64,000 nt of DNA. It comes from Aliishimia sp965656085 (GTDB lineage: Bacteria > Pseudomonadota > Alphaproteobacteria > Rhodobacterales > Rhodobacteraceae). Position numbers and translations under genes: made by a program. The stretch spans positions 39,539 through 103,538 of the forward strand of contig CBFHJA010000012.1 of assembly GCA_965656085.1 (NCBI GenBank), written 5' to 3'. A model generated the notes under the pieces. That model did not search any database and had not been told where the DNA came from. It saw nothing but the letters and a program-made list of their open reading frames with translations. This document shows, in pieces, positions 1 to 8,959 of this stretch. Each line of letters begins with the position of its first letter. Within the stretch, counting starts at the first letter, position 1.

Positions 1-1
1 C

Positions 2-1246
2 CTGCTCGACCCCAAGGGGCACCGCGACACGCTCGATGCGTTTGGCGGCCTCGAAGACACCCGCGCGGCGGTGTGCGCGGCCTGGGCAGATCTGCGCGCG
101 GCACGCAAGGCACAGGCACAGGCAGCAGAGGCGCTGGAGGCCGTGCGCGCCGAAGAGGACTTCCTGCGCCATTCCGTGGCCGAACTTGACGCGCTTGAGC
201 CCGCGCCCGGCGAGGAGGCCGAACTCGATTCCCGTCGCCGCCTGATGCAGGGCGCGGAGCGGATCGCCAATGATGTCGCCCGCGCACAGGCCGCGCTCTC
301 CTATGAGGGTGCGGAAGGCGCGATGAATGACGCGCTGCGCTGGCTCGAAGGTGTGGCGGAAAAGGCCGAAGGACAGCTCGACGCGCCGATGGCCGCAATC
401 TTGCGCGCGCTCACAGAACTCTCCGAGGCCACCAGCGGGGTGGAAAGCTGTATCGAGTCGATGCGGTTCAACCCGGCGGAACTCGAAGAGACCGAGGAGC
501 GTCTCTTCGCGCTGCGCGGGCTGGCGCGCAAACATGGCGTGGCGCCTGACGATCTGGCAGATTTGGCCGAGGACCTGCGCACCCGTTTGGCGGCGCTCGA
601 TGCGGGAGATGCCGATCTGGCCCGTCTCGACAAGGCAGTGCGCAGCGCTGAAGCGGCCTATTCCGAGGTGGCCGACGCGCTCACCGAGGCCCGGCGCGCG
701 GCGGCGCGCCGGCTTGACGCAGCGGTGAGCGCCGAACTGGCGCCGCTCAAGATGGAGCGCGCGGTTTTTGCTACGCAGATCGGCGATGACACGCCCGGTC
801 CGGACGGGCAGGACGCAGTGGCCTTCACGGTGGCGACCAATCCCGGCGCGCCCGCCGGACCGCTGGGCAAGATCGCCTCGGGCGGGGAACTGTCCCGCTT
901 CCTGCTGGCGCTCAAGGTGTGCCTGACGCAGGACCAGACGGGCCTTACGATGATCTTCGACGAGATCGACCGCGGTGTGGGCGGCGCGACAGCGGATGCG
1001 GTGGGGCGGCGTCTGTCGGCGCTGGCACGGGAGGGGCAGGTGCTGGTCGTGACCCATTCGCCGCAAGTCGCCGCGCTTGGCGCACATCATTGGCGCGTCG
1101 AAAAATCGGTGGCGGAGGGTATGACGACCTCCACAGTGGTGCCGCTGGCGCAGGCGGACCGGGTCGACGAGATCGCCCGGATGCTGTCCGGGGACCGGAT
1201 CACCGAAGAGGCCCGGGGCGCGGCGCGGGCGTTGCTCGCCGGATAG
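2..1246 (+). CDS. recN: DNA repair protein RecN, C-terminal part (5' truncated by window edge)
   Basis: SMC-like ATPase of double-strand break repair. The reading frame is open from base 2, upstream of the first possible start (GTG at 71), so the N-terminal Walker A half lies outside the window; 414 residues remain. Visible are a long Ala/Glu/Leu/Arg-rich coiled-coil stretch and then the C-terminal ATPase lobe: the ABC signature SGGELSR, the Walker B IFDEIDRGVGG, and the D-loop/H-loop region VTHSPQVAALG. The Walker B and signature make the assignment secure. The gene ends 190 bp before a chloride channel gene on the same strand. Confidence 0.95.
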   Translation: MLDPKGHRDTLDAFGGLEDTRAAVCAAWADLRAARKAQAQAAEALEAVRAEEDFLRHSVAELDALEPAPGEEAELDSRRRLMQGAERIANDVARAQAALSYEGAEGAMNDALRWLEGVAEKAEGQLDAPMAAILRALTELSEATSGVESCIESMRFNPAELEETEERLFALRGLARKHGVAPDDLADLAEDLRTRLAALDAGDADLARLDKAVRSAEAAYSEVADALTEARRAAARRLDAAVSAELAPLKMERAVFATQIGDDTPGPDGQDAVAFTVATNPGAPAGPLGKIASGGELSRFLLALKVCLTQDQTGLTMIFDEIDRGVGGATADAVGRRLSALAREGQVLVVTHSPQVAALGAHHWRVEKSVAEGMTTSTVVPLAQADRVDEIARMLSGDRITEEARGAARALLAG

Positions 1247-1437
1247 CCGCGGAGCGGGCAAAAAAGCGTTCTGCGCCCCGAAATGCCGCAGGGGATGGTC
1301 TGGACTTTTCCCAAACAATCCCGCCTCTTGTGAGTCCATAGACTTTCTGACCGTCCCGGTGTCGTATGACATGCCCAGCCGTTTTCTCGCTGCCCTCCGC
1401 GCCTGCTCGCCGGCGCGCGGCGGGATGTGGGCGCTAG

Positions 1438-3129
1438 ATGTCCGAGCGCTCCCGTTCCTTCCTGTCGCAACAGGCGCGCGATGCGGTCACGGCCTGCCGC
1501 GATGGCTGGCAGGTGATGCGCAGGCGGGGCCCGAGCCAAGTGCAGTTCTGGTTCATCGCCCTGATCATCGGGATCGCCGCCGGCACCGCCGCATTGTTCT
1601 TCCGCAAGGGCATCGAAACACTACAGGCGCTGCTCTATGGAACGGAAGATGTTCAATATATTCATAGCTTTGCCGAAAGCCTGCCGTGGTATTGGATCTT
1701 GTTTCTGCCGATCCTCGGGGGGCTCACGGTCGGGCTGATCCTGCACCGGTTCACGCCGGATGGCCGTGCGCGGTCGGTGGCGGATGTGATCGAAGGCTCG
1801 GCGATGCAGGACGGACGGGTGGAGACCCGCGCGGGGCTGGCCTCGGCGCTGGCCTCGATGATCACGCTGTCGTCGGGCGGCTCGTCCGGGCGGGAGGGGC
1901 CGGTGGTGCACCTCGCGGGCGTGATCTCCACATGGATCAGCAACCGCATTGCCGCCGACGGGATTACGGGGCGCGACCTTCTGGGCTGCGCGGTTGCGGC
2001 GGCGGTCTCGGCGAGCTTCAACGCGCCTATCGCGGGCGCGCTTTTCGCGCTCGAAGTGGTGCTGCGCCACTTTGCCATCCATGCTTTCGCGCCTATCGTC
2101 ATTGCTTCGGTGGCGGGCACGGTGATCAACCGGCTGGAATATGGCGGGGTGACGGAGTTCGCTCTGCCGAGCGGCGATGCCCTTGGATTCTATGTGGAAT
2201 TACCGGCCTTCCTGATGCTCGGCCTGCTCAGCGGGCTGGTGGCGGTGGCGATGATGCGCTCAATTTTCTGGGCCGAGGATCTGGGCAATCATGTCCAGCG
2301 CCGCAGCGGATTGCCGCGCTATCTGCGCCCGGCGGTGGCGGGGGCGATGCTGGGTGCGCTGGCGATTTTCTATCCGCATATCATCGGTGTGGGCTACGAG
2401 ACGACCTCGCTGGCGCTGACCGGGCAGCTTGGATTCTGGGATGCGGTGGTCTTTGCGATGCTCAAGACGGTGGCGGTTGCCATCACCATGGCGGGGCGTA
2501 TGGGGGGCGGGGTTTTCTCCCCCTCGCTGATGATCGGCGCGCTCGTCGGCCTCGGCTATGGCCTTGTTGCGACAGGCATTTTTCCCGATTGGTCCGGGGC
2601 GGTGACGCTTTATGCGCTGGCCGGGATGGGCGCGGTGGCGGCTGCTGTGCTGGGTGCGCCGATCTCAACGACGCTGATCGTGTTCGAACTCACCGGGGAC
2701 TGGCAGACGGGTCTTGCGGTGATGGTCGCGGTGTCGATGTCGACGGCGCTCTCGGCGCGGCTTGTGGACCGCTCCTTCTTCCTGACGCAACTGGAGCGGC
2801 GCGGCATCCATCTCGCTGCCGGACCGCAAGCCTATTTGCTGGCGATGTTCACCGTGTCAGCGGTGATGCGCAAGACGGACGATCCGCGCGCGGCAGACCC
2901 GGAGATGTGCAAGACGCTGATCTCGAACGGTATTTTCGTGTCCCAAACGGCCACGCTGGAGGCGGCCTTGCCGCTCTTTGACCGCACGGGGGTGAATGTG
3001 ATCCCGGTGCTGAAGGGGCCGCCGCAGGAGGGCAAGGAGCCCGATGTGCTGGGCGCGCTGTTCCATGTGGATGCGCTGAAGGCCTATAACCGCGCGCTGG
3101 CGGCGACGGCGGCGGAGGAGCATAGCTGA
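1438..3129 (+). CDS. CLC-family voltage-gated chloride channel / Cl-/H+ antiporter
   Basis: 563-residue integral membrane protein with many hydrophobic helices. The CLC selectivity motifs are present: GREGP at residues 151-155, whose Glu is the gating glutamate, and GGVFSPS near residue 360 (the GxFxP motif). After the last membrane segment, residues ~465-550 form a CBS-like cytoplasmic tail. This is longer than the compact ClcA antiporter and resembles CLC proteins with regulatory tails. Whether it is a channel or a proton-coupled exchanger cannot be decided by eye. It stands alone, with a dispersed repeat downstream. Confidence 0.9.
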   Translation: MSERSRSFLSQQARDAVTACRDGWQVMRRRGPSQVQFWFIALIIGIAAGTAALFFRKGIETLQALLYGTEDVQYIHSFAESLPWYWILFLPILGGLTVGLILHRFTPDGRARSVADVIEGSAMQDGRVETRAGLASALASMITLSSGGSSGREGPVVHLAGVISTWISNRIAADGITGRDLLGCAVAAAVSASFNAPIAGALFALEVVLRHFAIHAFAPIVIASVAGTVINRLEYGGVTEFALPSGDALGFYVELPAFLMLGLLSGLVAVAMMRSIFWAEDLGNHVQRRSGLPRYLRPAVAGAMLGALAIFYPHIIGVGYETTSLALTGQLGFWDAVVFAMLKTVAVAITMAGRMGGGVFSPSLMIGALVGLGYGLVATGIFPDWSGAVTLYALAGMGAVAAAVLGAPISTTLIVFELTGDWQTGLAVMVAVSMSTALSARLVDRSFFLTQLERRGIHLAAGPQAYLLAMFTVSAVMRKTDDPRAADPEMCKTLISNGIFVSQTATLEAALPLFDRTGVNVIPVLKGPPQEGKEPDVLGALFHVDALKAYNRALAATAAEEHS

Positions 3130-3218
3130 GCCGACAGGTTAACGCAGCGTGCGTTGCGCAGTGGCGCGAAGTGCGCGCAACCTCCCGAAACAGGGGTTAA
3201 CGCCATAAAAACAAGGTA

Positions 3219-3283
3219 CATACCCTGTATGGCTCCGCGTATGGCTCGGCGTATGGCACCTGTACATACGCACGGTGCGTTAA
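3219..3283 (+). repeat. Dispersed 12-bp-unit intergenic element, copy 1
   Basis: Starts with a small hairpin CATAC-CCT-GTATG (3219-3231). From 3227 there are three 12-bp units: GTATGGCTCCGC, GTATGGCTCGGC and GTATGGCACCTG. The conserved tail TACATACGCACGGTGCGTTAA runs 3263-3283. The flanks are rich in GTTAAC (for example 3195-3200 and 3292-3297). It sits between the convergent CLC and DUF427 genes. Copies 2 and 3 are at 12710 and 49228. No function is known to me. Confidence 0.85.
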
Positions 3284-3386
3284 GGCGGTGGTTAACGGGG
3301 CGTACGGTGGGGGTGCGTTAACTTTTTTGGCACGGGGCAGAGCTGCCCCGCGCGCCGCAGGCGCGTCCGGACCCCAAGAGACCCGG

Positions 3387-3731
3387 TCAGATCTTTTCGA
3401 CCGTCACCCCGTCGCCGGTGTAGAACGCCAGATGGTCCTTGATCCGCGCAACCCCTTCGAGCGGGCTCTCATAAGTCCAGACCGCGTTTTCCAGCGTCGT
3501 GGATTTGGTCACCACCGAGTAGTAATTCGCGTCGCCCTTATGCGGGCAATGGGTGGTCTTGTCAGTGCGGTCCAGAAAGGCCATCGCGATGTCGTCGCGG
3601 GGAAAGTAGATCACCGGGGGGTAATCGCCTTCGCTGAGTTCGAGGGCATTCGCGCTCTCGCCCAGCACCGCGCCGCCCGCGCGCACGCTCCAGCGTCCGT
3701 CTGCCTTCGTGATCCGGATATGGTCGGCCAT
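3387..3731 (-). CDS. DUF427 domain-containing protein
   Basis: 114-residue cytosolic protein of the DUF427 family (small single-domain beta-fold, function unknown). Family-typical segments are seen: THCPHKGDANYYSV in the middle and VWTYESPLEGVARIKDHLAFY near the end. I chose the start MADHIRITK at 3731; the frame stays open to 3788, but the extra N-terminus is Pro/Gln/Glu-rich and unlike the family. It lies downstream of the aminopeptidase gene on the same strand with about 70 bp between them. Confidence 0.85.
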   Translation of the reverse strand: MADHIRITKADGRWSVRAGGAVLGESANALELSEGDYPPVIYFPRDDIAMAFLDRTDKTTHCPHKGDANYYSVVTKSTTLENAVWTYESPLEGVARIKDHLAFYTGDGVTVEKI

Positions 3732-3800
3732 CTGCCCCTCGCTTTCGTTTTGTTCTGGCCCCGGTCTGATGCCGGGGCGTTGTAACATCCGCGTGACAGC

Positions 3801-5594
3801 CTACAGCGCCGCGCAGGCCGCTTCCAGCCATGAACGTGTTTTCGGGCTGACGCGCGTGCCGATCTTGTCGAGCACCTGCATGTGGTAGCTGTTGATCCAC
3901 GCCCGTTCCTCGGGGCTGAGCATCTCCTTGACGATCAGCCGCCGGTCGATGGGGGCGAAGGTCAGCGTGCGCCAGTGCAGCATTTTGCGGTGATCGTCGC
4001 CGCCGGGCAGGGCGGGGGCCTCTTCGACCACCACGAGGTTCTCCAGCCGGATGCCGAAGGCGCCCTCGCGGTAATAGCCCGGCTCGTTGGAGAGGATCAT
4101 GCCCGGCTCCAGCGGCACGGTGGACATGCGGGAGAGGCGTTGCGGGCCCTCATGGACCGACAGATACGCGCCGACACCGTGGCCGAGCCCGTGATCGAAA
4201 TCCTGCCCGGACATCCACAGCGGCAGCCGCCCGATCATTTCGATATCGCGCCCGGCCAGCCCGGCCGGCCAGCGCAGGCGGGACATGCCGATCATGCCTT
4301 GCAGCACGCGGGTAAAGCAGGCGCAGGCCTCGTCGGGGGGCGTGCCGATCGCAATCGTGCGGGTGATATCCGTGGTGCCGTCGAGATATTGCCCGCCGCT
4401 GTCCAGCACCAGCAAATGGCCGTTCTGTAGCCGTGCGTCGGTCTCTTCGGTCACGCGGTAATGCATGATCGCGCCGTGCGGGCCGGTGCCGGAGATCGTC
4501 TCGAAGGAGATATCGCGCAGGGCGTTGTCCTCGCGCCGCGCCGCTTCGAGCCGTCTGACCACGTCGATCTCGGTCAGCGTGCCGGGTTTCTGGGCGTCGA
4601 GCCAGCAGAGCAACTCCGCCACCGCCGCGCCATCGCGCAGATGGGCCGCCGCCGAGCCGTCGATTTCGGCGCGGTTCTTGCGCGCCTTGGGCAGGGCGAC
4701 CGGGTCCATCCCCAGAACCGCGCGCTCCCCGAGCCTGTCCTGCACGATCACCGGCGCGGTGGTCTTGTCGAGCAGCACCTTGCCGTCGAGCGCCGCCACC
4801 GCGTCGAGAAAACCCTCCGGCGGGTGGGTGCGGACCATCGGGCCGAGATGATCGCCCAGATCCGCGATTTTCTCCGGATGCACGAACAGGTCCACGCTGG
4901 CATCGGCGTGCAGGATCGCGAAGGCGTGCAGGACCGGGTTGCGCGGCACATCGGCGCCGCGGATGTTCAGCAGCCAGCAGATCGAGTCCGGCAAGGTCAG
5001 CACCGCCGCCGCGTGGCCATCCGTCTTCAGGGTCGCGGCAAGGCGGGTGATCTTGGCATCATGCACCTCGCCCGCGAATTCGAACGGGTGCACCGTGGCC
5101 GCGCCCATCGGCGGGTCCGGCTGGTCGTTCCAGATCCGGTCCACGAGGTTGTCGGTCTGCACCAGCGTGATCGCGCTGCCGGCCAGCGCCTCCTGCAAGG
5201 CCGACAGCTGCCCCGCCGTATAGAGCCACGGGTCATAGGCCACGCGCCCGCCCTGCGGGAGCTTTTCGCGCAACCACGGGCCCGGCTCGACATCGGGCCA
5301 TGGCACCGGGGTGAAGTGATCCAGCGCGACCTGTGCCTTGACCTGCGTGCGATAGCGCCCGTCGATGAACACGCCCGCCACGTCGCGCAGGGCGATGCAC
5401 GACCCCGCCGAGCCCGTGAATCCGGTCAGCCACGCCAAACGATCATCGCGCGGGGCCACATATTCTCCCTGATGGGCATCGGCGCGGGGGATGATGAATC
5501 CGTCAAGTCCTTCTTTTTCAAGGATTTCCCGTAATGCGTGTAGTCGCGGAGGGCCTTGATCTGGAGAGGCAGTCTGGGCGAAACTCTGAAACAT
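3801..5594 (-). CDS. Aminopeptidase P family protein (Xaa-Pro aminopeptidase, M24B)
   Basis: 597-residue cytosolic metallopeptidase expected to remove N-terminal residues ahead of proline. The long form is present: two creatinase-like N-terminal domains (residues ~20-310), then the pita-bread M24 domain. Metal ligands are recognisable as LDSGGQYLDGTTDITRT (two Asp), GHGVGAYLSVHEGP (His), SNEPGYY (Glu) and IRLENLVVV (Glu). A C-terminal extension (LTFAPIDRRLI onwards) is typical of the ~600-residue subfamily. No signal peptide is seen. Confidence 0.93.
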   Translation of the reverse strand: MFQSFAQTASPDQGPPRLHALREILEKEGLDGFIIPRADAHQGEYVAPRDDRLAWLTGFTGSAGSCIALRDVAGVFIDGRYRTQVKAQVALDHFTPVPWPDVEPGPWLREKLPQGGRVAYDPWLYTAGQLSALQEALAGSAITLVQTDNLVDRIWNDQPDPPMGAATVHPFEFAGEVHDAKITRLAATLKTDGHAAAVLTLPDSICWLLNIRGADVPRNPVLHAFAILHADASVDLFVHPEKIADLGDHLGPMVRTHPPEGFLDAVAALDGKVLLDKTTAPVIVQDRLGERAVLGMDPVALPKARKNRAEIDGSAAAHLRDGAAVAELLCWLDAQKPGTLTEIDVVRRLEAARREDNALRDISFETISGTGPHGAIMHYRVTEETDARLQNGHLLVLDSGGQYLDGTTDITRTIAIGTPPDEACACFTRVLQGMIGMSRLRWPAGLAGRDIEMIGRLPLWMSGQDFDHGLGHGVGAYLSVHEGPQRLSRMSTVPLEPGMILSNEPGYYREGAFGIRLENLVVVEEAPALPGGDDHRKMLHWRTLTFAPIDRRLIVKEMLSPEERAWINSYHMQVLDKIGTRVSPKTRSWLEAACAAL

Positions 5595-5678
5595 GGTGAG
5601 GTAAACTCCTGTCGCAGCAACGTGTAGCGCGCCACATCAGCAAGGCCAAGGGGCGCACGGGAGACGAAGGATGGTTAT

Positions 5679-6155
5679 ATGGTTGGTTTGGTACAAGACA
5701 CAGCGCGCACGCTCATGGAACACTGTCTGACAGACATCACCCATGGTCTCATGGCGCAAGACTTTGACCGGTTCCGAAGCTGGATTGGGCTTCCCTACGA
5801 CATTCACTGTTTCGAGGGGCACGCGCGCTATACCGACGCCGCCCGTCTGCGGGCCATGTTCGACCGGGCCTGTGCCTTTTACGTCCGGCACGGGGTCACT
5901 GACCTCATCCGGGTCATCCGCGACATCAGCCAGCCCGAGCCCGGCCAGCTTCGCTGTCTCTACGAGACCCGCGAGATCACCGGGCGGGACACGCTGCAGG
6001 GCGAGCCCTTCTTCTGTCTGACCCAGCTTGTGCAGGAGCAGGACGGGCGCTGGCTTGTTCGGCGCAGCGAGTACGATCTGTTTCCCACCGATGCCAAGCA
6101 TCAGGTGCTGATCGACCCGGAGGCATCCGTCTCCGTGAAAAACCGCGCGTCATGA
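5679..6155 (+). CDS. Hypothetical NTF2/SnoaL-like protein, paralogue 1
   Basis: 158 residues, function not recognised. A predicted helix-rich N-terminus (LMEHCLTDITHGLMAQDFDRF) leads into WIGLPYDIHCFEG, a CLYETREITG strand and a C-terminal RWLVRRSEYDLFP strand, a pattern like cone-shaped NTF2-like folds. The start at 5679 has an AAGGA seven bases upstream. The stop overlaps the ATG of a clearly paralogous gene (ATGA at 6152-6155), so the two are translationally coupled and may form a heterodimer. This is inference; no catalytic residue is identifiable. Confidence 0.75.
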   Translation: MVGLVQDTARTLMEHCLTDITHGLMAQDFDRFRSWIGLPYDIHCFEGHARYTDAARLRAMFDRACAFYVRHGVTDLIRVIRDISQPEPGQLRCLYETREITGRDTLQGEPFFCLTQLVQEQDGRWLVRRSEYDLFPTDAKHQVLIDPEASVSVKNRAS

Positions 6156-6715
6156 GCAAGCAAAGCTGGGAGCAGGACCCTGCAGTGACTGGGGCGCAGG
6201 GTGTGGCGCAGCACGGGGTGGGCGCAGGCGAGCAAACAGGGCTTGATCCGGCAGGAGGCGGCGGGGACGCGGCCATCGGCACCCCGCTGCAAGCCATGGC
6301 GATCATGGAGCGAGGGCTGGCGGAGACCGGCACGGCGCTTATGCGCGATGATTTCGACGGTTTCGCCGCTTGGATCGGGCTTCCCTACACGGTGATCAGC
6401 GCGGGCGACACGGTGGTCTGCACCTCGCAGGACGACCTGAGGCAGCTCTTCGCGCAAGCGCGGGAGTATTATGCGGTGCGCGATGTGGCGCAGCTTGTGC
6501 GGGTTGTGCGGGTGGCCGCGTTCACCTCGCCGGACCATCTGCGTTGCACCTATGAGACGAACCTGTTGAGCCCGCGCAACCAACTGGTTGGCGCGCCGCA
6601 TCTGTGCCTGACCGACCTTCGCCGGGCGGAGGGGCGCTGGCAGGTGATGCGCAGCGAATACGATCTGCCATCCGAGGCGGCGCGGGCAGCGGTGCTCGCG
6701 GGCAAACCGGGGTAA
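6152..6715 (+). CDS. Hypothetical NTF2/SnoaL-like protein, paralogue 2
   Basis: 187 residues. After a low-complexity Gly/Ala/Gln-rich leader of about 45 residues it repeats the plan of the preceding gene: ALMRDDFDGFAAWIGLPYTV, LRCTYETNLLSP, CLTDL and RWQVMRSEYDLPS. The WIGLPY and RSEYDL blocks are shared with paralogue 1, which indicates tandem duplication. It overlaps paralogue 1 by four bases and is convergent with cobT. Function unknown. Confidence 0.75.
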   Translation: MSKQSWEQDPAVTGAQGVAQHGVGAGEQTGLDPAGGGGDAAIGTPLQAMAIMERGLAETGTALMRDDFDGFAAWIGLPYTVISAGDTVVCTSQDDLRQLFAQAREYYAVRDVAQLVRVVRVAAFTSPDHLRCTYETNLLSPRNQLVGAPHLCLTDLRRAEGRWQVMRSEYDLPSEAARAAVLAGKPG

Positions 6716-6726
6716 TCACGTCAAAT

Positions 6727-6786
6727 GTAGGGTGGGCAATGTGCCCACGATCCGGGCCGGGCGGGAGGTGGGCAGATTGCCCGCCC
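6727..6786. repeat. GTAGGGTGGGCA palindromic intergenic element
   Basis: A left arm beginning GTAGGGTGGGCAAT at 6727 and a right arm of the form GGTGGGCAGATTGCCCGCC pair as an imperfect long inverted repeat. The element lies in the gap between convergent genes. Related copies are at 17485, 18352 and 28046. Confidence 0.8.
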
Positions 6787-6803
6787 TCCGGATTGGTCAG
6801 GGG

Positions 6804-8681
6804 TCAGGACGCGCGGCGCAGGCCCATGACGCGGGCGCGGGCGCGGGGGTCGCTGTCGAACAGGGCCGCCAGTTGCTCGGTCATCGCGCCGGCCAGTTGC
6901 TCCACATCGGTGATCGTGACCGCGCGGTCATAATAGCGCGTCACGTCATGGCCGATGCCGATCGCCAGTAGCTCGACCTGCCGCTTTTTCTCGACCATGG
7001 CGATCACATCGCGCAGGTGCTTTTCGAGGTAATTGGCCGGGTTCACCGAGAGCGTGCTGTCATCCACGGGCGCGCCATCGGAGATCACCATGAGGATCTT
7101 GCGCGCCTCATGCCGGGCCAGCATCCGCCGATGCGCCCATTCCAGCGCCTCGCCGTCGATATTCTCCTTCAGCAAGCCTTCCTTCATCATCAGGCCAAGG
7201 TTCGCGCGGGCACGGCGCCACGGGGCATCGGCGCCCTTGTAGATGATGTGGCGCAGATCGTTCAGGCGGCCGGGCTGTTGCGGGCGGCCCTCGTTGAGCC
7301 ATTGCTCGCGCGCCTGCCCGCCTTTCCACGCGCGGGTGGTGAAGCCGAGGATTTCGACCTTGACGTTGCAGCGCTCCAGCGTGCGGGCCAGAACATCGGC
7401 GCAGATTGCGGCGATGGAGATCGGGCGGCCGCGCATGGAGCCGGAATTGTCGAGCAGAAGCGTCACCACCGTGTCGCGGAACTCGGTGTCCTTCTCGACC
7501 TTGAAGCTGAGCGGCGTCGTCGGGTTCGCCACCACACGCGCAAGGCGGCCCGCATCGAGCATCCCTTCCTCGCGGTCAAATTCCCACGAGCGGTTCTGCT
7601 GGGCTTGCAGACGCCGTTGCAGCTTGTTGGCCAGCCGTGAGACCGCGCCTTTGAGCGGCTCAAGTTGCTGGTCGAGATAGGCGCGCAGGCGTTCGAGCTC
7701 CACCGGCTCGGCCAGATCCTCGGCAGTGATCTCCTCGTCATGGGCGCTGTTGAACACCTTGTAATCGGGATCGGCGTCGGAGACCGGCTGCGGGGCCGGG
7801 GGCTCCAGCGGGGCCTCGCCTTCGGGCAGTTCGGCCTCCTCGCCCATCTCCTGATCGGCCATGTCGTCCATCGAGACCTGCGCCTGCGCGGCGTCCTGCT
7901 GGTCCTCTTGGCTCTGCTCGGGGGTGCCCTCGGCATCCTCCTCGCCCTCGTCATCCTGGCCCTGGCTGTCGGGGTTTTCCTCGTCCTCGCCGCTTTCTTC
8001 CGCGTCCTCGCTCTGGTCCTCGTCCATCTGGTCGGGATCGTCGCCAAGCTGATCGCCATAGCCCAGATCGGAGATCACCTGCCGGGCGAATTTGGCGAAC
8101 TCCGCCTGATCGGAGAGCATGTCGTCGAGATCTTCAAGCGTGCCCCCCGCCTGCTGTTCGATGAAGGGGCGCCACAACTCCATGACATTCTGCGCACCGG
8201 GCGGCAATTCGCGGCCCGTGGCGAGATGTCGGACGAGATAGCCCGCCGCGACCGACAGCGGGGCCTCTGCCGGTTCCTTGCATTGGTCATAGCCGCGCCG
8301 CAGGGCATCGTGATTGATCTTGGCGTCGATATTGCCCGCCGTGCCCGGCATGTCGCGTGCGCCCATCGCCTCGCAGCGGGCCGTCTCCATCGCCTCGTAG
8401 AGATCGCGCGCCATCTCGCCTTGCGGCACATAGCGGGAATGCGTGCTCTCGTTGTGATAGCGCCGGTTGAGCGCGAGCGCGTCAGCAGTGCCGCGGGCCA
8501 GCAGCACCTCCTCGCGTGTCATGCGGCGCGAGACCTGCGGCAGGCGCATGGAATCGCCGGACAGGCCCGAGGGATCGACCGAGTAGGACACGGTGAGCTC
8601 AGGGTCATGGGCCATGACCTTGGACGCTTCGGCGAGCGCCTTCTTGAACGGATCGGCGGGATTGTCGGAGGGTTTGCTCAT
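6804..8681 (-). CDS. cobT: Aerobic cobaltochelatase subunit CobT
   Basis: 625 residues. CobT joins CobS and CobN in ATP-dependent insertion of cobalt into hydrogenobyrinate a,c-diamide during aerobic cobalamin synthesis. It has an N-terminal helical CobT domain, a very acidic Asp/Glu/Gln-rich linker at about residues 205-300, and a C-terminal von Willebrand A domain with the MIDAS motif LLDNSGSMRGR. This three-part plan is diagnostic. It is the last gene of a minus-strand run (cobS, lipoprotein, 48-residue protein, cobT). cobN is not in the window. Confidence 0.96.
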   Translation of the reverse strand: MSKPSDNPADPFKKALAEASKVMAHDPELTVSYSVDPSGLSGDSMRLPQVSRRMTREEVLLARGTADALALNRRYHNESTHSRYVPQGEMARDLYEAMETARCEAMGARDMPGTAGNIDAKINHDALRRGYDQCKEPAEAPLSVAAGYLVRHLATGRELPPGAQNVMELWRPFIEQQAGGTLEDLDDMLSDQAEFAKFARQVISDLGYGDQLGDDPDQMDEDQSEDAEESGEDEENPDSQGQDDEGEEDAEGTPEQSQEDQQDAAQAQVSMDDMADQEMGEEAELPEGEAPLEPPAPQPVSDADPDYKVFNSAHDEEITAEDLAEPVELERLRAYLDQQLEPLKGAVSRLANKLQRRLQAQQNRSWEFDREEGMLDAGRLARVVANPTTPLSFKVEKDTEFRDTVVTLLLDNSGSMRGRPISIAAICADVLARTLERCNVKVEILGFTTRAWKGGQAREQWLNEGRPQQPGRLNDLRHIIYKGADAPWRRARANLGLMMKEGLLKENIDGEALEWAHRRMLARHEARKILMVISDGAPVDDSTLSVNPANYLEKHLRDVIAMVEKKRQVELLAIGIGHDVTRYYDRAVTITDVEQLAGAMTEQLAALFDSDPRARARVMGLRRAS

Positions 8682-8685
8682 GGTC

Positions 8686-8832
8686 TCATCCTTCCGAAAG
8701 ATCGAGGTGCCGGACCATGCTGCGCAGGTCCGTTTTCACGTCCTGAATATCGGTCGACATGTCGGACAGCTTGGCCTGCATCGCTTTGAGGGTTTCCAGC
8801 AAAAGCTCATTTGTGACGTTTTTATCGGCCAT
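8686..8832 (-). CDS. Small predicted coiled-coil protein (48 aa) upstream of cobT
   Basis: Short ORF beginning MADKNVTNELLLETLKAMQ. It continues with heptad-like spacing of Leu, Met and Val through KLSDMSTDIQDVKTDL and ends in HLDLSEG. Its stop lies only four bases before the cobT start, so it should be co-transcribed and possibly translationally coupled. A Lys/Asp/Leu composition and no membrane segment suggest a single amphipathic helix or coiled coil. Function not recognised; a CobT-associated role is inferred only from position. Confidence 0.65.
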   Translation of the reverse strand: MADKNVTNELLLETLKAMQAKLSDMSTDIQDVKTDLRSMVRHLDLSEG

Positions 8833-8959
8833 ACGAAGCTGCCTCCTGAATGAAGGGGACGGTGCAGTGCAGCAAGGCGGAAATTGTGCTCATCTCAATC
8901 GTCTCGGGCTGGGTTGTCTTGGTGTGGCAGGTTTTCCGGCAAGGGTCAAAGGGGATGTC

